A stretch of DNA of 64,000 bases from Oligoflexus sp. (GCF_035712445.1 NZ_DASTAT010000025.1:1-64000), one strand, 5' to 3'; shown: positions 16,435 through 25,142, numbered from the stretch's first letter. Numbers and translations: made by a program. Notes: generated by a model from the sequence alone, not told the origin.

Positions 16435-18204
16435 ATGAAAATGGTCTCTCTCGCTTTTGGGGTGCTTGGCACCTTCCTGCTTTCGGCCGGACCGCTTCAG
16501 GCTCAGGATGGATTTGAACGCGCGCAGAAGGTGGCGGGCATACTCGGCATCGGCCGTGATGGTGCCTGCAGCTCATGCCACGCGATGAATTCCGAGCAGA
16601 CCATGCGGCGCTGGGCGCGCAGTTACTATCGGGTGGAGCAGCTCTGTCTCGATGATCAGGCTCTGACGCCGAAGGAAAGACTCTACTGCCTTGCGGATCA
16701 GCCCGTGGATCAGGAGCTGAATATCAAAGCCTCCAAACTGGGTTTCTGGAGCGCGGGCCTGCATCTGGGCACCATGAACACGATCATGCACGATGCGCTG
16801 GGTTCCGAAGGCGCCCAGGCGCTGCAGGATAAATTGCGTCAGAGCACTATGATGCCGCTGCGCGCCCCCACACTCCTGACCGAAGCCGACTTCGGACTGG
16901 TGCAGGAATGGGTGTCGCAGGGCATGCCTTACCTGAATGAACTGCTGTCGCCTTACCAGGGTCCAACCCAATGTGAATCCATGCTGGCTCCTGGAATGAA
17001 GGATCATTTGATTCAGATGAAGAACTGGGGCTGGAAGAAGCGCAACGAAGATCGCGGAATGCTGATGTTTGCCTGCTGCAGCGATCAGAGATCCTGCTTC
17101 CGTCAGCAGCGCAATGGCCAGGACATATTCCCCGATGTGGGTGCCATCCCGGAATTTGCAGCCTGGAAAGCGGATTCCAGCGCTGAATTCCGCCTACTGA
17201 CGGAAGTGGGTCAGGATACGGATTACTGGATTCGTTCATCCGCTGATGGCCGTTTCATTGCCTATGGTGGTTCACCGAGCGGCGTGGTTGATCTGCAAAG
17301 TCTTCTGACCCAGGGCGATCTTCGCCGAATTTCCGTGGACGCCTTTTATGATCCGGCTTTTTTTCCTGATGATTCCGCGTTTGTGTTTCAAGGCTATGGC
17401 ACAGGCATCTGTTCAACCAGTCTTTTGAAAAATCCTTTGACCACGTCGATCGACTTTTCGGAAGATGCGTGCACTGCGGGTGATGATGTCAGGATTCCTT
17501 TGTACCAGGCCGTAGGCGCAAGTCTGGATGGGGCCGACTACCTGGCGGCGACTGGTGATTTCCGCAGTGATGATGGCAGCGGTGGGGTTCCGTATCGGGT
17601 TGCAGATGGGCGTTCCAAATTGCTGCTGCAGCCTTTGGAATTCGATGGCTCCCGCTGGAGCCGCGGCGAAGCCCAGAGTTTTGATACGCCCTGGGAAAAG
17701 GATTGGGGCCTTGCACCTTCGAATCAGCTTCTTTTGAGTCGCCTGGAAGGGCGCGTGGATAATGAGCTGAGGCATATCGGTTATCAGCTTTATCAGCTGC
17801 GGAAGGATGTGAGCAATCCCGAAGCTCCCAGCTATGGCAAGGACCTTGTCGGTCGCCTCTGTTTCGATGGTTTGAAAGTCGGCTTCTCGTTCGATGATCG
17901 CTTCATTGCGAGCTATGGCTATATCAAGCCCGATCAGTATGCGCTGCTCGGTTATGCAAGCGCCGATGATCCTGAATTTCAATCCCGTTTGAATGCAGGC
18001 ACGGCCAATGTTTTCCTGTTTGATCTGTGGACGCAGAAGCTGCATGTCGTCACGCACATGGGCCCAGGACAGTACGCGCTCTTCCCTCACTTCCGTTCAG
18101 ACGGTTGGATGTATTTCATGGTTTATGATCAAAATAGTGGCAAACGCCGCTTTGTGACTGTGAACAATGCCATTCTCCTTCAGGAACAAGCACCTCTGCC
18201 TTGA
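16435..18204 (+). CDS. Secreted cytochrome c-like protein with a C-terminal propeller-like region
   Basis: The ATG at 16435 has an ACAGGAGTC ribosome binding site and opens a signal peptide (MVSLAFGVLGTFLLSAGPLQAQ). A longer frame starting at 16399 overlaps the preceding gene and is rejected. At about residue 45 is GACSSCHAMNS, a c-type haem site. The middle has a cysteine cluster (FACCSDQRSC). The second half has repeated blades like WIRSSADGRFIAYGG, FYDPAFFPDDSAFVFQGYG and ALFPHFRSDGWMYFMVYD, reminiscent of WD40-like/TolB PD40 blades. The combination suggests a periplasmic haem protein with a binding propeller; the substrate is unknown. Confidence 0.6.
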   Translation: MKMVSLAFGVLGTFLLSAGPLQAQDGFERAQKVAGILGIGRDGACSSCHAMNSEQTMRRWARSYYRVEQLCLDDQALTPKERLYCLADQPVDQELNIKASKLGFWSAGLHLGTMNTIMHDALGSEGAQALQDKLRQSTMMPLRAPTLLTEADFGLVQEWVSQGMPYLNELLSPYQGPTQCESMLAPGMKDHLIQMKNWGWKKRNEDRGMLMFACCSDQRSCFRQQRNGQDIFPDVGAIPEFAAWKADSSAEFRLLTEVGQDTDYWIRSSADGRFIAYGGSPSGVVDLQSLLTQGDLRRISVDAFYDPAFFPDDSAFVFQGYGTGICSTSLLKNPLTTSIDFSEDACTAGDDVRIPLYQAVGASLDGADYLAATGDFRSDDGSGGVPYRVADGRSKLLLQPLEFDGSRWSRGEAQSFDTPWEKDWGLAPSNQLLLSRLEGRVDNELRHIGYQLYQLRKDVSNPEAPSYGKDLVGRLCFDGLKVGFSFDDRFIASYGYIKPDQYALLGYASADDPEFQSRLNAGTANVFLFDLWTQKLHVVTHMGPGQYALFPHFRSDGWMYFMVYDQNSGKRRFVTVNNAILLQEQAPLP

Positions 18205-18215
18205 ACACAGGCATT

Positions 18216-18244
18216 CCAGGTCCGATCCCGGACCTGGGCATTTT
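18216..18244 (+). terminator. Terminator after the two-gene cytochrome operon
   Basis: A 9-bp stem CCAGGTCCG/CGGACCTGG with a 4-base loop, followed by GCATTTT. Confidence 0.72.
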
Positions 18245-18323
18245 CATCCCGTTGATAAGCATGAATCGTAGCCGATGGGGGAGACCTTGATGAACTCTTG
18301 TCACTTATGAGAGCGAGGTCTTA

Positions 18324-19757
18324 ATGAAACATTTACAAAGGCTTTGGGCGTTTGCTTCGATCCTTGCGCTGCCTTATGCCCCCAGCTTCGCGGCGACTCT
18401 GGACTGTCTCACGGGAGAGCCAACAGCCGAAGAGATTCAAAGCTGGCGTCAGGATGCAGCGCTGCAGCTGGAGCAGGGATTGATCACCGAGCGTGGTCTT
18501 GCGACGCAGATTCGAACCTGCTTTGGCGCGCAGGTCCCGGTCTGCCTGCAGAAGATGAATGACTATGTGACTCGTAATGATACGGCGCCTGCATCCATGG
18601 ATAGCCCTGTCCGTTCCTCGGCCGCGAAACAGCCTCCCTCGGAACTTTTTCTGAATGGTACGGCCAATTTCGAATACAAAATTCCCGAGGACATCGAGGA
18701 ACGCGCGGCCACACTCGGCTGGCCCGCTGTTCGTTATAAAAGTCGGCATTCTGGAGGATTTGATCGTGATACCTCGTCCCTGCTCATGATCCATGTGCCG
18801 GGTGATCGCGTGAATCCGCCGGTGAATTATGATCGCTGGCTTAACTTTGCGCTTCCCGAAGATCCTGAAGACCAGGCCATGAATCCGACTCCGGCTTCGC
18901 CTCTACCGTCTGCGGCGGACTATGCTGCCGAAGGTCGCGGTGAAGTCTCTCTTCCCAAAGTTTTCACCATGGTGTCCCTGGATCGGCGTCTGGATAATAA
19001 GCCGGCTCAGGTTTATTTCCAGCGCTTTCTGCGCAACGGGCGCGGCAGCATAGCGTTTAAACCCGAAGGCAATTCCGATCCGAAACGCTGCATCAGCTGT
19101 CATCCCAATGGTCTGAGGGCCATCAGTCCGCTTGGATATCATGTGCGAAAGGATGAAAATATGATGAACGAGGAAGCCTGGAAAACCGTGCAGGTGATCA
19201 ATGAAGCCATGGTGAAGGCGGCAGGGCAGAAAACGGTGAGCTGGCGTGATGCTCCTGTGAGTGCCTCGTCCACACAGCGCAAAAATCTTTTGAATCCCTC
19301 TGCCCATGGCCCAGGCGTTGGACCTTTGGCTCCTTTGAACGGTCGCAGCCGCACTGTGGAATTTATCAATCAGTGTGCGCAGCGCCGCCGCTCGATTGAC
19401 CTGCGTGATATCTTTGGACGTGCACCCGGCCGCGGCAATGTCTATCGCCTTTCGAGCCGTCCCCAGATTGATGCTGCCAAGGTTTTGCGCTTTATGAGCT
19501 GCGGCGGCTGTCATGGCAATGCCTCCCGCGCACCCCTGAACACCCTGACGGATTGGGCTCAGATCGACTTTAAAATTCTGGTCGATCAGTCGATGCCGCT
19601 CGGTGCCCATAGAAATCCCCTGGAGTCGAACACAGGGAATGTTCAGGATGCTCTGAACGCGGACGAGCGTATCGCCCTGGCCAACTGTCTGCAGGCGGAA
19701 TTCGAGCTGGAAGTGCAGGAAAAAACCGCCTGGCTGACGCAAGGGACGTGTCAGTGA
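18324..19757 (+). CDS. Secreted protein with two CxxCH haem motifs (477 aa)
   Basis: Signal peptide MKHLQRLWAFASILALPYAPSFAA, with GAGCGAGG as ribosome binding site. Two c-type haem motifs are visible: RCISCHPNGL (first Cys about residue 256) and SCGGCHGNAS (about residue 393). Between them the protein is basic and loop-rich. A dihaem organisation resembles cytochrome c peroxidases and related proteins in spacing, but no further family motif is seen. It sits behind a terminator and so has its own promoter, yet lies next to two other CxxCH proteins, which points to a shared electron-transfer role. The hydroxylase gene follows after 43 bases. Confidence 0.64.
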   Translation: MKHLQRLWAFASILALPYAPSFAATLDCLTGEPTAEEIQSWRQDAALQLEQGLITERGLATQIRTCFGAQVPVCLQKMNDYVTRNDTAPASMDSPVRSSAAKQPPSELFLNGTANFEYKIPEDIEERAATLGWPAVRYKSRHSGGFDRDTSSLLMIHVPGDRVNPPVNYDRWLNFALPEDPEDQAMNPTPASPLPSAADYAAEGRGEVSLPKVFTMVSLDRRLDNKPAQVYFQRFLRNGRGSIAFKPEGNSDPKRCISCHPNGLRAISPLGYHVRKDENMMNEEAWKTVQVINEAMVKAAGQKTVSWRDAPVSASSTQRKNLLNPSAHGPGVGPLAPLNGRSRTVEFINQCAQRRRSIDLRDIFGRAPGRGNVYRLSSRPQIDAAKVLRFMSCGGCHGNASRAPLNTLTDWAQIDFKILVDQSMPLGAHRNPLESNTGNVQDALNADERIALANCLQAEFELEVQEKTAWLTQGTCQ

Positions 19758-19800
19758 GTTTGGGAATGGGATAAGATAAGGCTTTATCCCAGAGAGGACG

Positions 19801-20640
19801 ATGATGGAGAATATTTTTCATCCGTTGATAAATCTTTCGTCTCCGTTTTGTCCTCTTTATCTTCTGCCTACGGTCGGGTTCGCTGTTCTCTGGCTTCGCC
19901 ATTCTCAAAGCTGGACGTTTCAAGAGGCGGTCGATTACCTTTGGCAACAAGGTCGCGAGAACAGGCGCTTCATCGGCAGGGATGGACTGTGGGCTCTCTT
20001 TCAGATGCTTTGCCTCAGAGTGCCTTTGGCCGCCTGGCATTTGGCACTCTTTCAATGGGCTTATGAAGCGACCTTGGGGCTTTCTCCAGGCGCCGGCTGG
20101 GGTTTTGCCTTGGATCACGTGTGGGAAGCTTTGCTGGGAACCGTCCTGACCATGCTGGCCATTGATTTCGCCGCCTATGCCATGCATCGTGCTCTGCATG
20201 ATCTGCCCGGACTCTGGTGGATTCATAGGCTCCATCACGCCACCGAGTTTCTGACTCCTTTTTCCACTCTGCGGCAGAACCCGCTGGAGCCTCTTCTTTT
20301 GAGTGGTGCGCGGGGTTTGGCCGCAGGCGTGATGTTGGGCGTTTTGCACCTTCTTCTGCCGAATGAAACACCGATCTGGACTATTGCTGGAATGGGGCCG
20401 GGATTTTTTCTTTATATGTTTACCGTCAATCTTCATCACGCACCGCTGCCGATTCGCTATCCCAAGGCCCTGCGCATGATTTTGATCAGCCCTCATATCC
20501 ACCACATCCATCACAGCAAGGCACCGGAGCATCACGGGAAAAATTTTGGAGTGATTTTTTCGTTCTGGGATCGGTGGCTGGGAACCTATTGGGATCAGGA
20601 GGTGGGCCTTGGAGAATTGCAGTTCGGAATCGAGGCGTGA
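19801..20640 (+). CDS. Sterol desaturase / fatty acid hydroxylase family membrane protein
   Basis: A di-iron membrane hydroxylase. The histidine ligands are in the family order: MHRALH, then WWIHRLHHATE and finally PHIHHIHHSK. Four or so hydrophobic helices surround them (LYLLPTVGFAVLWL, VLTMLAIDFAAYAM, AAGVMLGVLHLLL). Members hydroxylate or desaturate lipids using oxygen; the substrate here is unknown. Two ATGs are adjacent (19801, 19804) and the GAGAGG ribosome binding site favours the second. A 7-bp hairpin (GGGATAA/TTATCCC, 19768-19790) ends only 4 bases before this site and could affect translation. Confidence 0.85.
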   Translation: MMENIFHPLINLSSPFCPLYLLPTVGFAVLWLRHSQSWTFQEAVDYLWQQGRENRRFIGRDGLWALFQMLCLRVPLAAWHLALFQWAYEATLGLSPGAGWGFALDHVWEALLGTVLTMLAIDFAAYAMHRALHDLPGLWWIHRLHHATEFLTPFSTLRQNPLEPLLLSGARGLAAGVMLGVLHLLLPNETPIWTIAGMGPGFFLYMFTVNLHHAPLPIRYPKALRMILISPHIHHIHHSKAPEHHGKNFGVIFSFWDRWLGTYWDQEVGLGELQFGIEA

Positions 20641-20641
20641 T

Positions 20642-20664
20642 GCCGAACCCGAAAGTTCGGCTTT
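20642..20664. terminator. Bidirectional terminator between convergent genes
   Basis: Stem GCCGAAC/GTTCGGC with a 6-base loop, followed by TTT, between the hydroxylase stop and the stop of the small minus-strand gene. Confidence 0.65.
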
Positions 20665-20670
20665 GCATCA

Positions 20671-20907
20671 TTACCAGGCGCCGCCCATGCCGGATTCCTG
20701 CTTTTCCTCGTGAGCTGCTTTTGCTTTCTCCCACACGCCGCCCTGGGCCGTGCAGTCCTTTTCCTTTTCCTTCGGTTTCTTGCCTTTGACTTTGACTTCG
20801 GCGCCATCTTTCATGCAGACCCGCTTGGCTTTTGCAGCGGCGGGATTGGCAACGGAAAGACCTGCAATGCAAACGAACAGAGCAGCGACATAGGACGCGA
20901 TTCTCAT
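20671..20907 (-). CDS. Small basic secreted protein (78 aa)
   Basis: The start is ATG at 20907 with a TAAGAGGGTCTCT ribosome binding region; much longer readings have no signal and are not supported. A signal peptide (YVAALFVCIAGLSVANPAAA) precedes a lysine-rich mature peptide of about 53 residues with two cysteines (RVCMKDGAEV and KDCTAQGGVW), probably a disulfide, and the pattern CTAQGGVW seen in small secreted proteins of unknown function. A TTTGCTAGCATT extended -10 lies about 45 bases upstream on this strand. Confidence 0.6.
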   Translation of the reverse strand: MRIASYVAALFVCIAGLSVANPAAAKAKRVCMKDGAEVKVKGKKPKEKEKDCTAQGGVWEKAKAAHEEKQESGMGGAW

Positions 20908-20983
20908 AGAGACCCTCTTAGGGTTGGATGATTGGGGACGTAGGAAAATGCTAGCAAATGACGGGACGAGGGACCACAGTTTC

Positions 20984-21211
20984 TTAAAAAATCCAGGGCA
21001 GGTGGCCGTCGTCGGGGACGGTGGAATCGTCGGTGTGCATCGTCGTTGTGCGGCAGGTCTCCTGCGGCGGACCATGAACACGGCCGCAGGTCTTGCAGGG
21101 TTTACGCCGCCGGAGCAGAAGCAGCCGGCCGGCCGAAGCCTGAGTGATCCTGGGCTTTTTTGCTGACTCGGGCGCCGGCTGCGAGGATTCTGATGTGTGT
21201 CTATTGGACAT
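20984..21211 (-). CDS. Possible small zinc-knuckle-like protein (75 aa)
   Basis: The frame encodes a Ser/Lys/Arg-rich N-terminus and then KPCKTCGRVHGPPQETC, a Cys-x2-Cys-x3-His-x6-Cys arrangement that could bind zinc. The last 20 residues are acidic and end in PWIF. A GGGG run 5 bases upstream of the ATG is a weak ribosome binding site. The opposite strand is also open but shows no motif. This is a tentative gene; the metal-binding pattern is the main support. Confidence 0.42.
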   Translation of the reverse strand: MSNRHTSESSQPAPESAKKPRITQASAGRLLLLRRRKPCKTCGRVHGPPQETCRTTTMHTDDSTVPDDGHLPWIF

Positions 21212-21298
21212 GCAAACCCCAAAGGAGATCGTTCGACACGAACAGAACGCGGCTCATGGAATTTTGCTGCATCGTCCTTGGGGTGCTGTCCTCGTCCC

Positions 21299-21883
21299 TT
21301 AGCGTCGGCTCCGAGCCTGGCAGGATGCGGCGTCGGTCCGGTCGTATTGATTCCAGCCCAGTTCCACAGCGAAGAGCGATCCATCTGCCATGCGCTTGTC
21401 ATTCTTCTGCATGTGAATCCAACGCTTGGGATTGAACTTCAGTGTGTTCTCGCGATCGAGCGTCTCATAGGGTTGATTCTGATCGCGGCGCGGCTTCGGA
21501 GCCTTGGGAGCCTCGCAGCGCCAGCTGTTGTCCACGAGCATGCCGCTGCACTGGTAACGGAAATCTTCGAAGGGGCCGTAAACGGTTTGTTCCCAAACTT
21601 CATTGGCCGCATCTTTCAAACGCCATTCTTCCCGCCAGTGAATTTGCTCGCTGCCTTCGATGACGAGATAGCGTCGCAGATGCCAGACAGCATCGGCCTG
21701 ACTTAAATCCGCGCGTTCCAGGACGGGTTGATAGAAGGCATCATGATCACCGTTCTCCACGAAGTTAAAGCGAACCGAAAAACAGCCCGCCATATTCTGG
21801 ATGAAGGATGGAGCCGTGTCGGCAGCGGCCCAGGTGCTCATTCCCAAAAGATAGCCAAGCAGTCCCAACTTGATAAGGCGCAT
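21299..21883 (-). CDS. Secreted DUF6607-like protein (194 aa)
   Basis: The ATG at 21883 opens a signal peptide (LIKLGLLGYLLGMSTWAAA), with CAGGAGTGATG upstream; the longer reading to 22012 adds an implausible leader. The mature protein starts SFIQNMAGCFSVRFNF and continues with LRRYLVIEGSEQIHWREEW, WEQTVYGPFEDFRYQC and a C-terminal RWIHMQKNDKR. The GCFSVRFNF, HWREEW and WIH pattern resembles what I remember of DUF6607, a secreted family of unknown function. Family assignment is tentative. It appears to be a single-gene unit. Confidence 0.58.
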   Translation of the reverse strand: MRLIKLGLLGYLLGMSTWAAADTAPSFIQNMAGCFSVRFNFVENGDHDAFYQPVLERADLSQADAVWHLRRYLVIEGSEQIHWREEWRLKDAANEVWEQTVYGPFEDFRYQCSGMLVDNSWRCEAPKAPKPRRDQNQPYETLDRENTLKFNPKRWIHMQKNDKRMADGSLFAVELGWNQYDRTDAASCQARSRR

Positions 21884-22200
21884 TTTTTCATCACTCCTGC
21901 TGAACATGTGGAGACTCATCATAGCAGAATGCAAAATAAAGAAACGAAGGAAAATTACCTGGCCCACTCTGCGGATTATCGCGGGAATGAAGAAAGCGGA
22001 AGGTGGATTCACGCAAGGCGTATCCGATGATGAGACGAACAGGCAGCGTCTGCTGGTTTTGTCATCAGAGGCTTCACGGACGGTGAGTCGTTCACAGATT
22101 CGCCTGAACCTGATGGCCTCTTCGCGGACGTGAAACCTGGGATCGAACCCTGGAGCCAGGGTCGATCGCGATCGAGGATAGAGCGGGCCCTCAGTGACGT
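21884..22200. other. Intergenic region with a strong hairpin
   Basis: No gene is supported. A 12-13 bp inverted repeat with one bulged base runs from 22141 to 22167 (arms GATCGAACCCTGG and CCAGGGTCGATC), followed by the self-complementary CGATCGCGATCG. It is about 35 bases downstream of the lipoprotein stop at 22201 on the minus strand and may terminate that operon, though no T-run follows. Confidence 0.55.
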
Positions 22201-22875
22201 CTATTCACTGGGTGTCGTGGCGCTGGGATCGAAGGGGTCGATAGTATCGGTAGGATCGATGCCGGTAATTTCCGCGATGCACGAGACAGCGCCTGTCATG
22301 ATCACCTGCGTGTCTCCGCTTTGCGCGGCCTGTTTGAAGATGGCCTCATTCTGCACGGCATAGTCGGCAATGCAGGCCATCAGATCATAAAAAAGACAAA
22401 CGCTTTGATTCAGAATGCCGGTTTCGCCGTCCATAAAAGAACCTTGGAAGGCTTCCTTGATGTCATCCTTTTGCGCCTGGCTCAAAGGCGTGCCGCTCAG
22501 CTGCTCCCATGCTGCGAAGTATCGGGCGAAGGCATTGCTCGCGCTGCAGGATGTGGAGGTGAATTCAAAGCTTTGATAGGTGAATCCACCCGTGGCGCCA
22601 TAGGTCTCATTGATGAATGCAGCTGCGCGCGCGGGCACGGCCAAGGGAACCGCAGGCCAAAAGCCAGCGGAAGGAAAGGTGCCGGCGCTGAACCCTCCAC
22701 CACCGGATGAGCCGCCACTGGCACCGACGAGCTGAGTCTTCTGAGCAAAACGCAGGGAACTCATGCGCAAGGCTTCCTGGGAAACCTGAAGGTCCTTGCC
22801 ATGGGATCCGCGGCAGCTCATTGTATTCAAGCCTGCGACAGCCAGAAGGCCGAGCAGGCACGAGTATTTCCGCAT
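22201..22875 (-). CDS. Lipoprotein of unknown function (224 aa)
   Basis: Lipoprotein signal with a lipobox-like NTMSC at residues 17-21. A glycine/serine-rich linker (ASGGSSGGGGFSAG) follows at about residues 52-65, then a helical C-terminal domain with cysteines at STSCSASNAF, SVCLFYDLMAC and VSCIAEI. The tail is acidic and Pro/Thr-rich. No family is recognised. Its start lies 10 bases after the stop of the beta-barrel gene, so the two are surely cotranscribed and may assemble in the same envelope structure. A GAGG ribosome binding site lies 9 bases upstream. Confidence 0.62.
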   Translation of the reverse strand: MRKYSCLLGLLAVAGLNTMSCRGSHGKDLQVSQEALRMSSLRFAQKTQLVGASGGSSGGGGFSAGTFPSAGFWPAVPLAVPARAAAFINETYGATGGFTYQSFEFTSTSCSASNAFARYFAAWEQLSGTPLSQAQKDDIKEAFQGSFMDGETGILNQSVCLFYDLMACIADYAVQNEAIFKQAAQSGDTQVIMTGAVSCIAEITGIDPTDTIDPFDPSATTPSE

Positions 22876-22885
22876 GCGTGGGACC

Positions 22886-23512
22886 TCAGTAATAGAAATT
22901 GACGGCTAATTTCCCGGTTCCGGTTGCATAGGCGCTCTTGCCATCGGGAAGGGTATTGAAGCCAAAGCCGCCTTCACCGGATACCGAAAAATCCTTCAGC
23001 AGAACAAACTCAAGGCCAAGTCCACCGGCAAGACCAAAAAGAGTATCGTCCTTACCTTTATTCGCGGCGCCTCCGTTCTTGCCAAGGCTCAGCTGACCAA
23101 AACCATAAAGATGGAGACGATCCTTCTGCGCGAAGTAGCTCATGTATTTGCCGGCCAGGCCAAACGATGAGGTCTCTGCAGCCGAGTCACCGCCCAACAG
23201 CAGATAAGCGCCGACAGCGGTATTGGGAGCGGTAAAATACTTGGCTCCGACATAGCCTGCGCCCATGGGGCTATTGCCATCGGGAAAACCAAAGCTGAAG
23301 CCATAGCGGCCTTCGGACAGATCAAGGCCGTCACCACTCATATGCGTCGAAGGCGGATTATGATGCATCATGGGTGCTGGTTCAACAGGAGCAGGAGGCG
23401 GAGGTGGCGGTGCAGGAATTTTAGGCTTTTTTGCGCCTGTCGGGGTCTGAGCTGCTGCCAGGGATGCACTCAACACGAGGGTTGAAATCGAAGCCGAAAA
23501 AGTCCAACGCAA
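22886..23512 (-). CDS. Outer-membrane beta-barrel-like protein (208 aa), TTG start
   Basis: The start is TTG at 23512, supported by an excellent GAAGGAGG ribosome binding site 7 bases upstream and a signal peptide (MRWTFSASISTLVLSASLAAAQ). A proline-rich linker follows, with eight consecutive prolines apart from one Ala. Then come alternating beta-strands typical of small OmpA-like/opacity-type barrels (RYGFSFGFPDG, GAGYVGAKYFTA, TAVGAYLLLGG, HLYGFGQLSLG). The last residues KLAVNFYY end in an aromatic, as outer-membrane barrels do. It heads an operon with the lipoprotein downstream. Confidence 0.7.
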   Translation of the reverse strand: MRWTFSASISTLVLSASLAAAQTPTGAKKPKIPAPPPPPPAPVEPAPMMHHNPPSTHMSGDGLDLSEGRYGFSFGFPDGNSPMGAGYVGAKYFTAPNTAVGAYLLLGGDSAAETSSFGLAGKYMSYFAQKDRLHLYGFGQLSLGKNGGAANKGKDDTLFGLAGGLGLEFVLLKDFSVSGEGGFGFNTLPDGKSAYATGTGKLAVNFYY

Positions 23513-23622
23513 GGGATGCCTCCTTCAGGTATACCATTTTTTGTTCGATCATGTGCTGGTCATGGTACCTTTGATTGCTTGCGCGGATCAAGCGGGATTG
23601 CATCATAATGAAGGGGAGACGA

Positions 23623-23651
23623 AGGCCGCGTGAACGTCATGTATCCACGCG
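23623..23651 (-). terminator. Possible terminator after the PRC-barrel gene
   Basis: An 8-bp stem GCCGCGTG/CACGCGGC with a 13-base loop, downstream of the PRC-barrel stop on the minus strand. There is no clear T-run, so confidence is low. Confidence 0.35.
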
Positions 23652-23667
23652 GCGCTTTCCAGGAAGT

Positions 23668-24492
23668 TTAAAACTGAGGATGGGCATCAGCGCAGGGATG
23701 CGCAGGATGGCTTCTGTCTCTATCCGCGTTCACGCCGCGGTAATAATCGGAAAGTTGGATCTGGTATTTCTCGTCGACAGCATGATGCTTGTCATATGCG
23801 GGTGAGTTTTTCACCTGATCACGGGTCATGCCGACCACGATTTGCCGTTCAGGCCAATCGACTTTTTGAATCAACGCGCGATCGATGACGACAAGGCCGC
23901 CTGGCCACCAAAGGCGGGTATCAGCGATCAGATGCGTGATGCGCCAGGATTCAGGTTCCAGCAAAAGATCCTCGACCTGGCCGATATCGCCATCGCTCGC
24001 ATGAAGTCCATAATTCTTCAAATCCACGAAACTGCGAAGATTCGGTTCGCCGTGACTCTGCTCTTCAAATTCCTTCTCGAACTGCGATGAAGCGGGACCA
24101 CCATTGGGAGCCGAGGCATCACGCGGGAAACTGTAGGTCTTCGACCAGGGAAAAAGTCCCGTGGGCGCCATCCAGTAGGGTGACCAACCATAGTACTGGC
24201 TCAACTGGATTTCGCTCATGCGGGACAGAGGCTGGCCCTGCTCCGCCGCGGGGCTGTTTTCAATCTGCATTTGCGAAAGTCGAGTGACCATGGCGCCGCG
24301 CGCCTCATCAAACGCGACCAGCGATTCGGAGCCGATCAGAACATCGCGGCCTGTCAGCCAACCCCCGGTATCCACCACGAGGTACCGCAAGGTCCAGCTG
24401 GAATCATCAAAGTAAAGATCCTTGATGCGACCAACCACTCCATCCGTCGCTTCCACTTTTTGATTCAGTATCGAATCCGCCCGGTAAAGCAT
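23668..24492 (-). CDS. Protein with two PRC-barrel domains
   Basis: Two PRC-barrel domains are visible. The first spans about residues 1-75 (VEATDGVVGRIKDLYFDDSS, LRYLVVDTGGWLTGRDVLI), the second about 155-235 (YGLHASDGDIGQVEDLLLEP, ITHLIADTRLWWPGGLVVI). The linker is rich in Tyr, Trp and Pro. PRC-barrels bind RNA or protein partners in ribosome maturation and photosynthetic reaction centres; tandem PRC proteins of this kind are common but uncharacterised. The gene starts 17 bases after sodC and is probably in the same operon, which hints at a stress role. An AAAGGG ribosome binding site is present. Confidence 0.8.
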   Translation of the reverse strand: MLYRADSILNQKVEATDGVVGRIKDLYFDDSSWTLRYLVVDTGGWLTGRDVLIGSESLVAFDEARGAMVTRLSQMQIENSPAAEQGQPLSRMSEIQLSQYYGWSPYWMAPTGLFPWSKTYSFPRDASAPNGGPASSQFEKEFEEQSHGEPNLRSFVDLKNYGLHASDGDIGQVEDLLLEPESWRITHLIADTRLWWPGGLVVIDRALIQKVDWPERQIVVGMTRDQVKNSPAYDKHHAVDEKYQIQLSDYYRGVNADRDRSHPAHPCADAHPQF

Positions 24493-24509
24493 GAGTTACC
24501 CTTTCTTTC

Positions 24510-25142
24510 TTATTTTTGCGGCTGTTTTTTGGCGTCAGTTTGCGATGGGCCCTGAGCTGTGACCCCTTGAATGACTCCGCAGGCGATACGATCACCGGCT
24601 GCTCCGGCTGGCTGCGATTTTTCATCATCAACTTTCGCATGGACCACCACAGCCTTGCCGATGATGCTGTTCCAATCGGTAAAGCCATTGACATTGGGAA
24701 CATCCAAAGTGAGATAGCCGACGCCATCTCCTTTCACTGTGATATTGCCCAAATCGCCCACGTGGCGAGCTTGAGCCGTGGGGCCCGCGTGAGGCGCGCC
24801 CGTGGGATTGAAGTGCCCACCTGCGGAGGAAGCATCGGCAGCGCTGCAATCGCCTTTCTCATGAATATGAATGCCGTGCTTGCCAGGTGTGCCACCTGTG
24901 ATGGAGGCAATCACCTGCACAGCATTTTGCACGCGGCTAAAAATCACGGTTCCCGATAGTTTTGATCCGCTTTTCGGAGCCAATGTGGCTTCAGCAAAAG
25001 TGACTCCTTGCTTCAGGTCCGAGGCCATTTTTGCTTCGGTCCTTTGCTCGGCGTTCTGTTTGAGATCGCGGGTATTTTGGGTCTGAGCCCAGGCTGGGGC
25101 AGTGACGAGGGTCAGGGCAAGTACGCAGAATTCTTTCTTCAT
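24510..25142 (-). CDS. sodC: Cu,Zn superoxide dismutase, periplasmic
   Basis: Converts superoxide to oxygen and hydrogen peroxide. A signal peptide (CVLALTLVTAPAWA) directs export. Metal ligands are in place: GIHIHEKGDC (copper His pair and first disulfide Cys), GGHFNP and the zinc-loop RHVGDLGN, the bridging VVVHAKVDD and the C-terminal GDRIACGVI with the second disulfide Cys. An extra helical, charged segment (about residues 20-45) lies between signal and barrel, and a Lys/Gln-rich tail follows. CAGGAGACGG is the ribosome binding site. The PRC-barrel gene follows closely. Confidence 0.9.
   Translation of the reverse strand: MKKEFCVLALTLVTAPAWAQTQNTRDLKQNAEQRTEAKMASDLKQGVTFAEATLAPKSGSKLSGTVIFSRVQNAVQVIASITGGTPGKHGIHIHEKGDCSAADASSAGGHFNPTGAPHAGPTAQARHVGDLGNITVKGDGVGYLTLDVPNVNGFTDWNSIIGKAVVVHAKVDDEKSQPAGAAGDRIACGVIQGVTAQGPSQTDAKKQPQK

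Noticed and set aside
22139..22170. Possible tRNA on the minus strand (GGTTCGATCC)
   Set aside because: No acceptor, D or anticodon arm can be placed around it; the sequence is a simple long hairpin.
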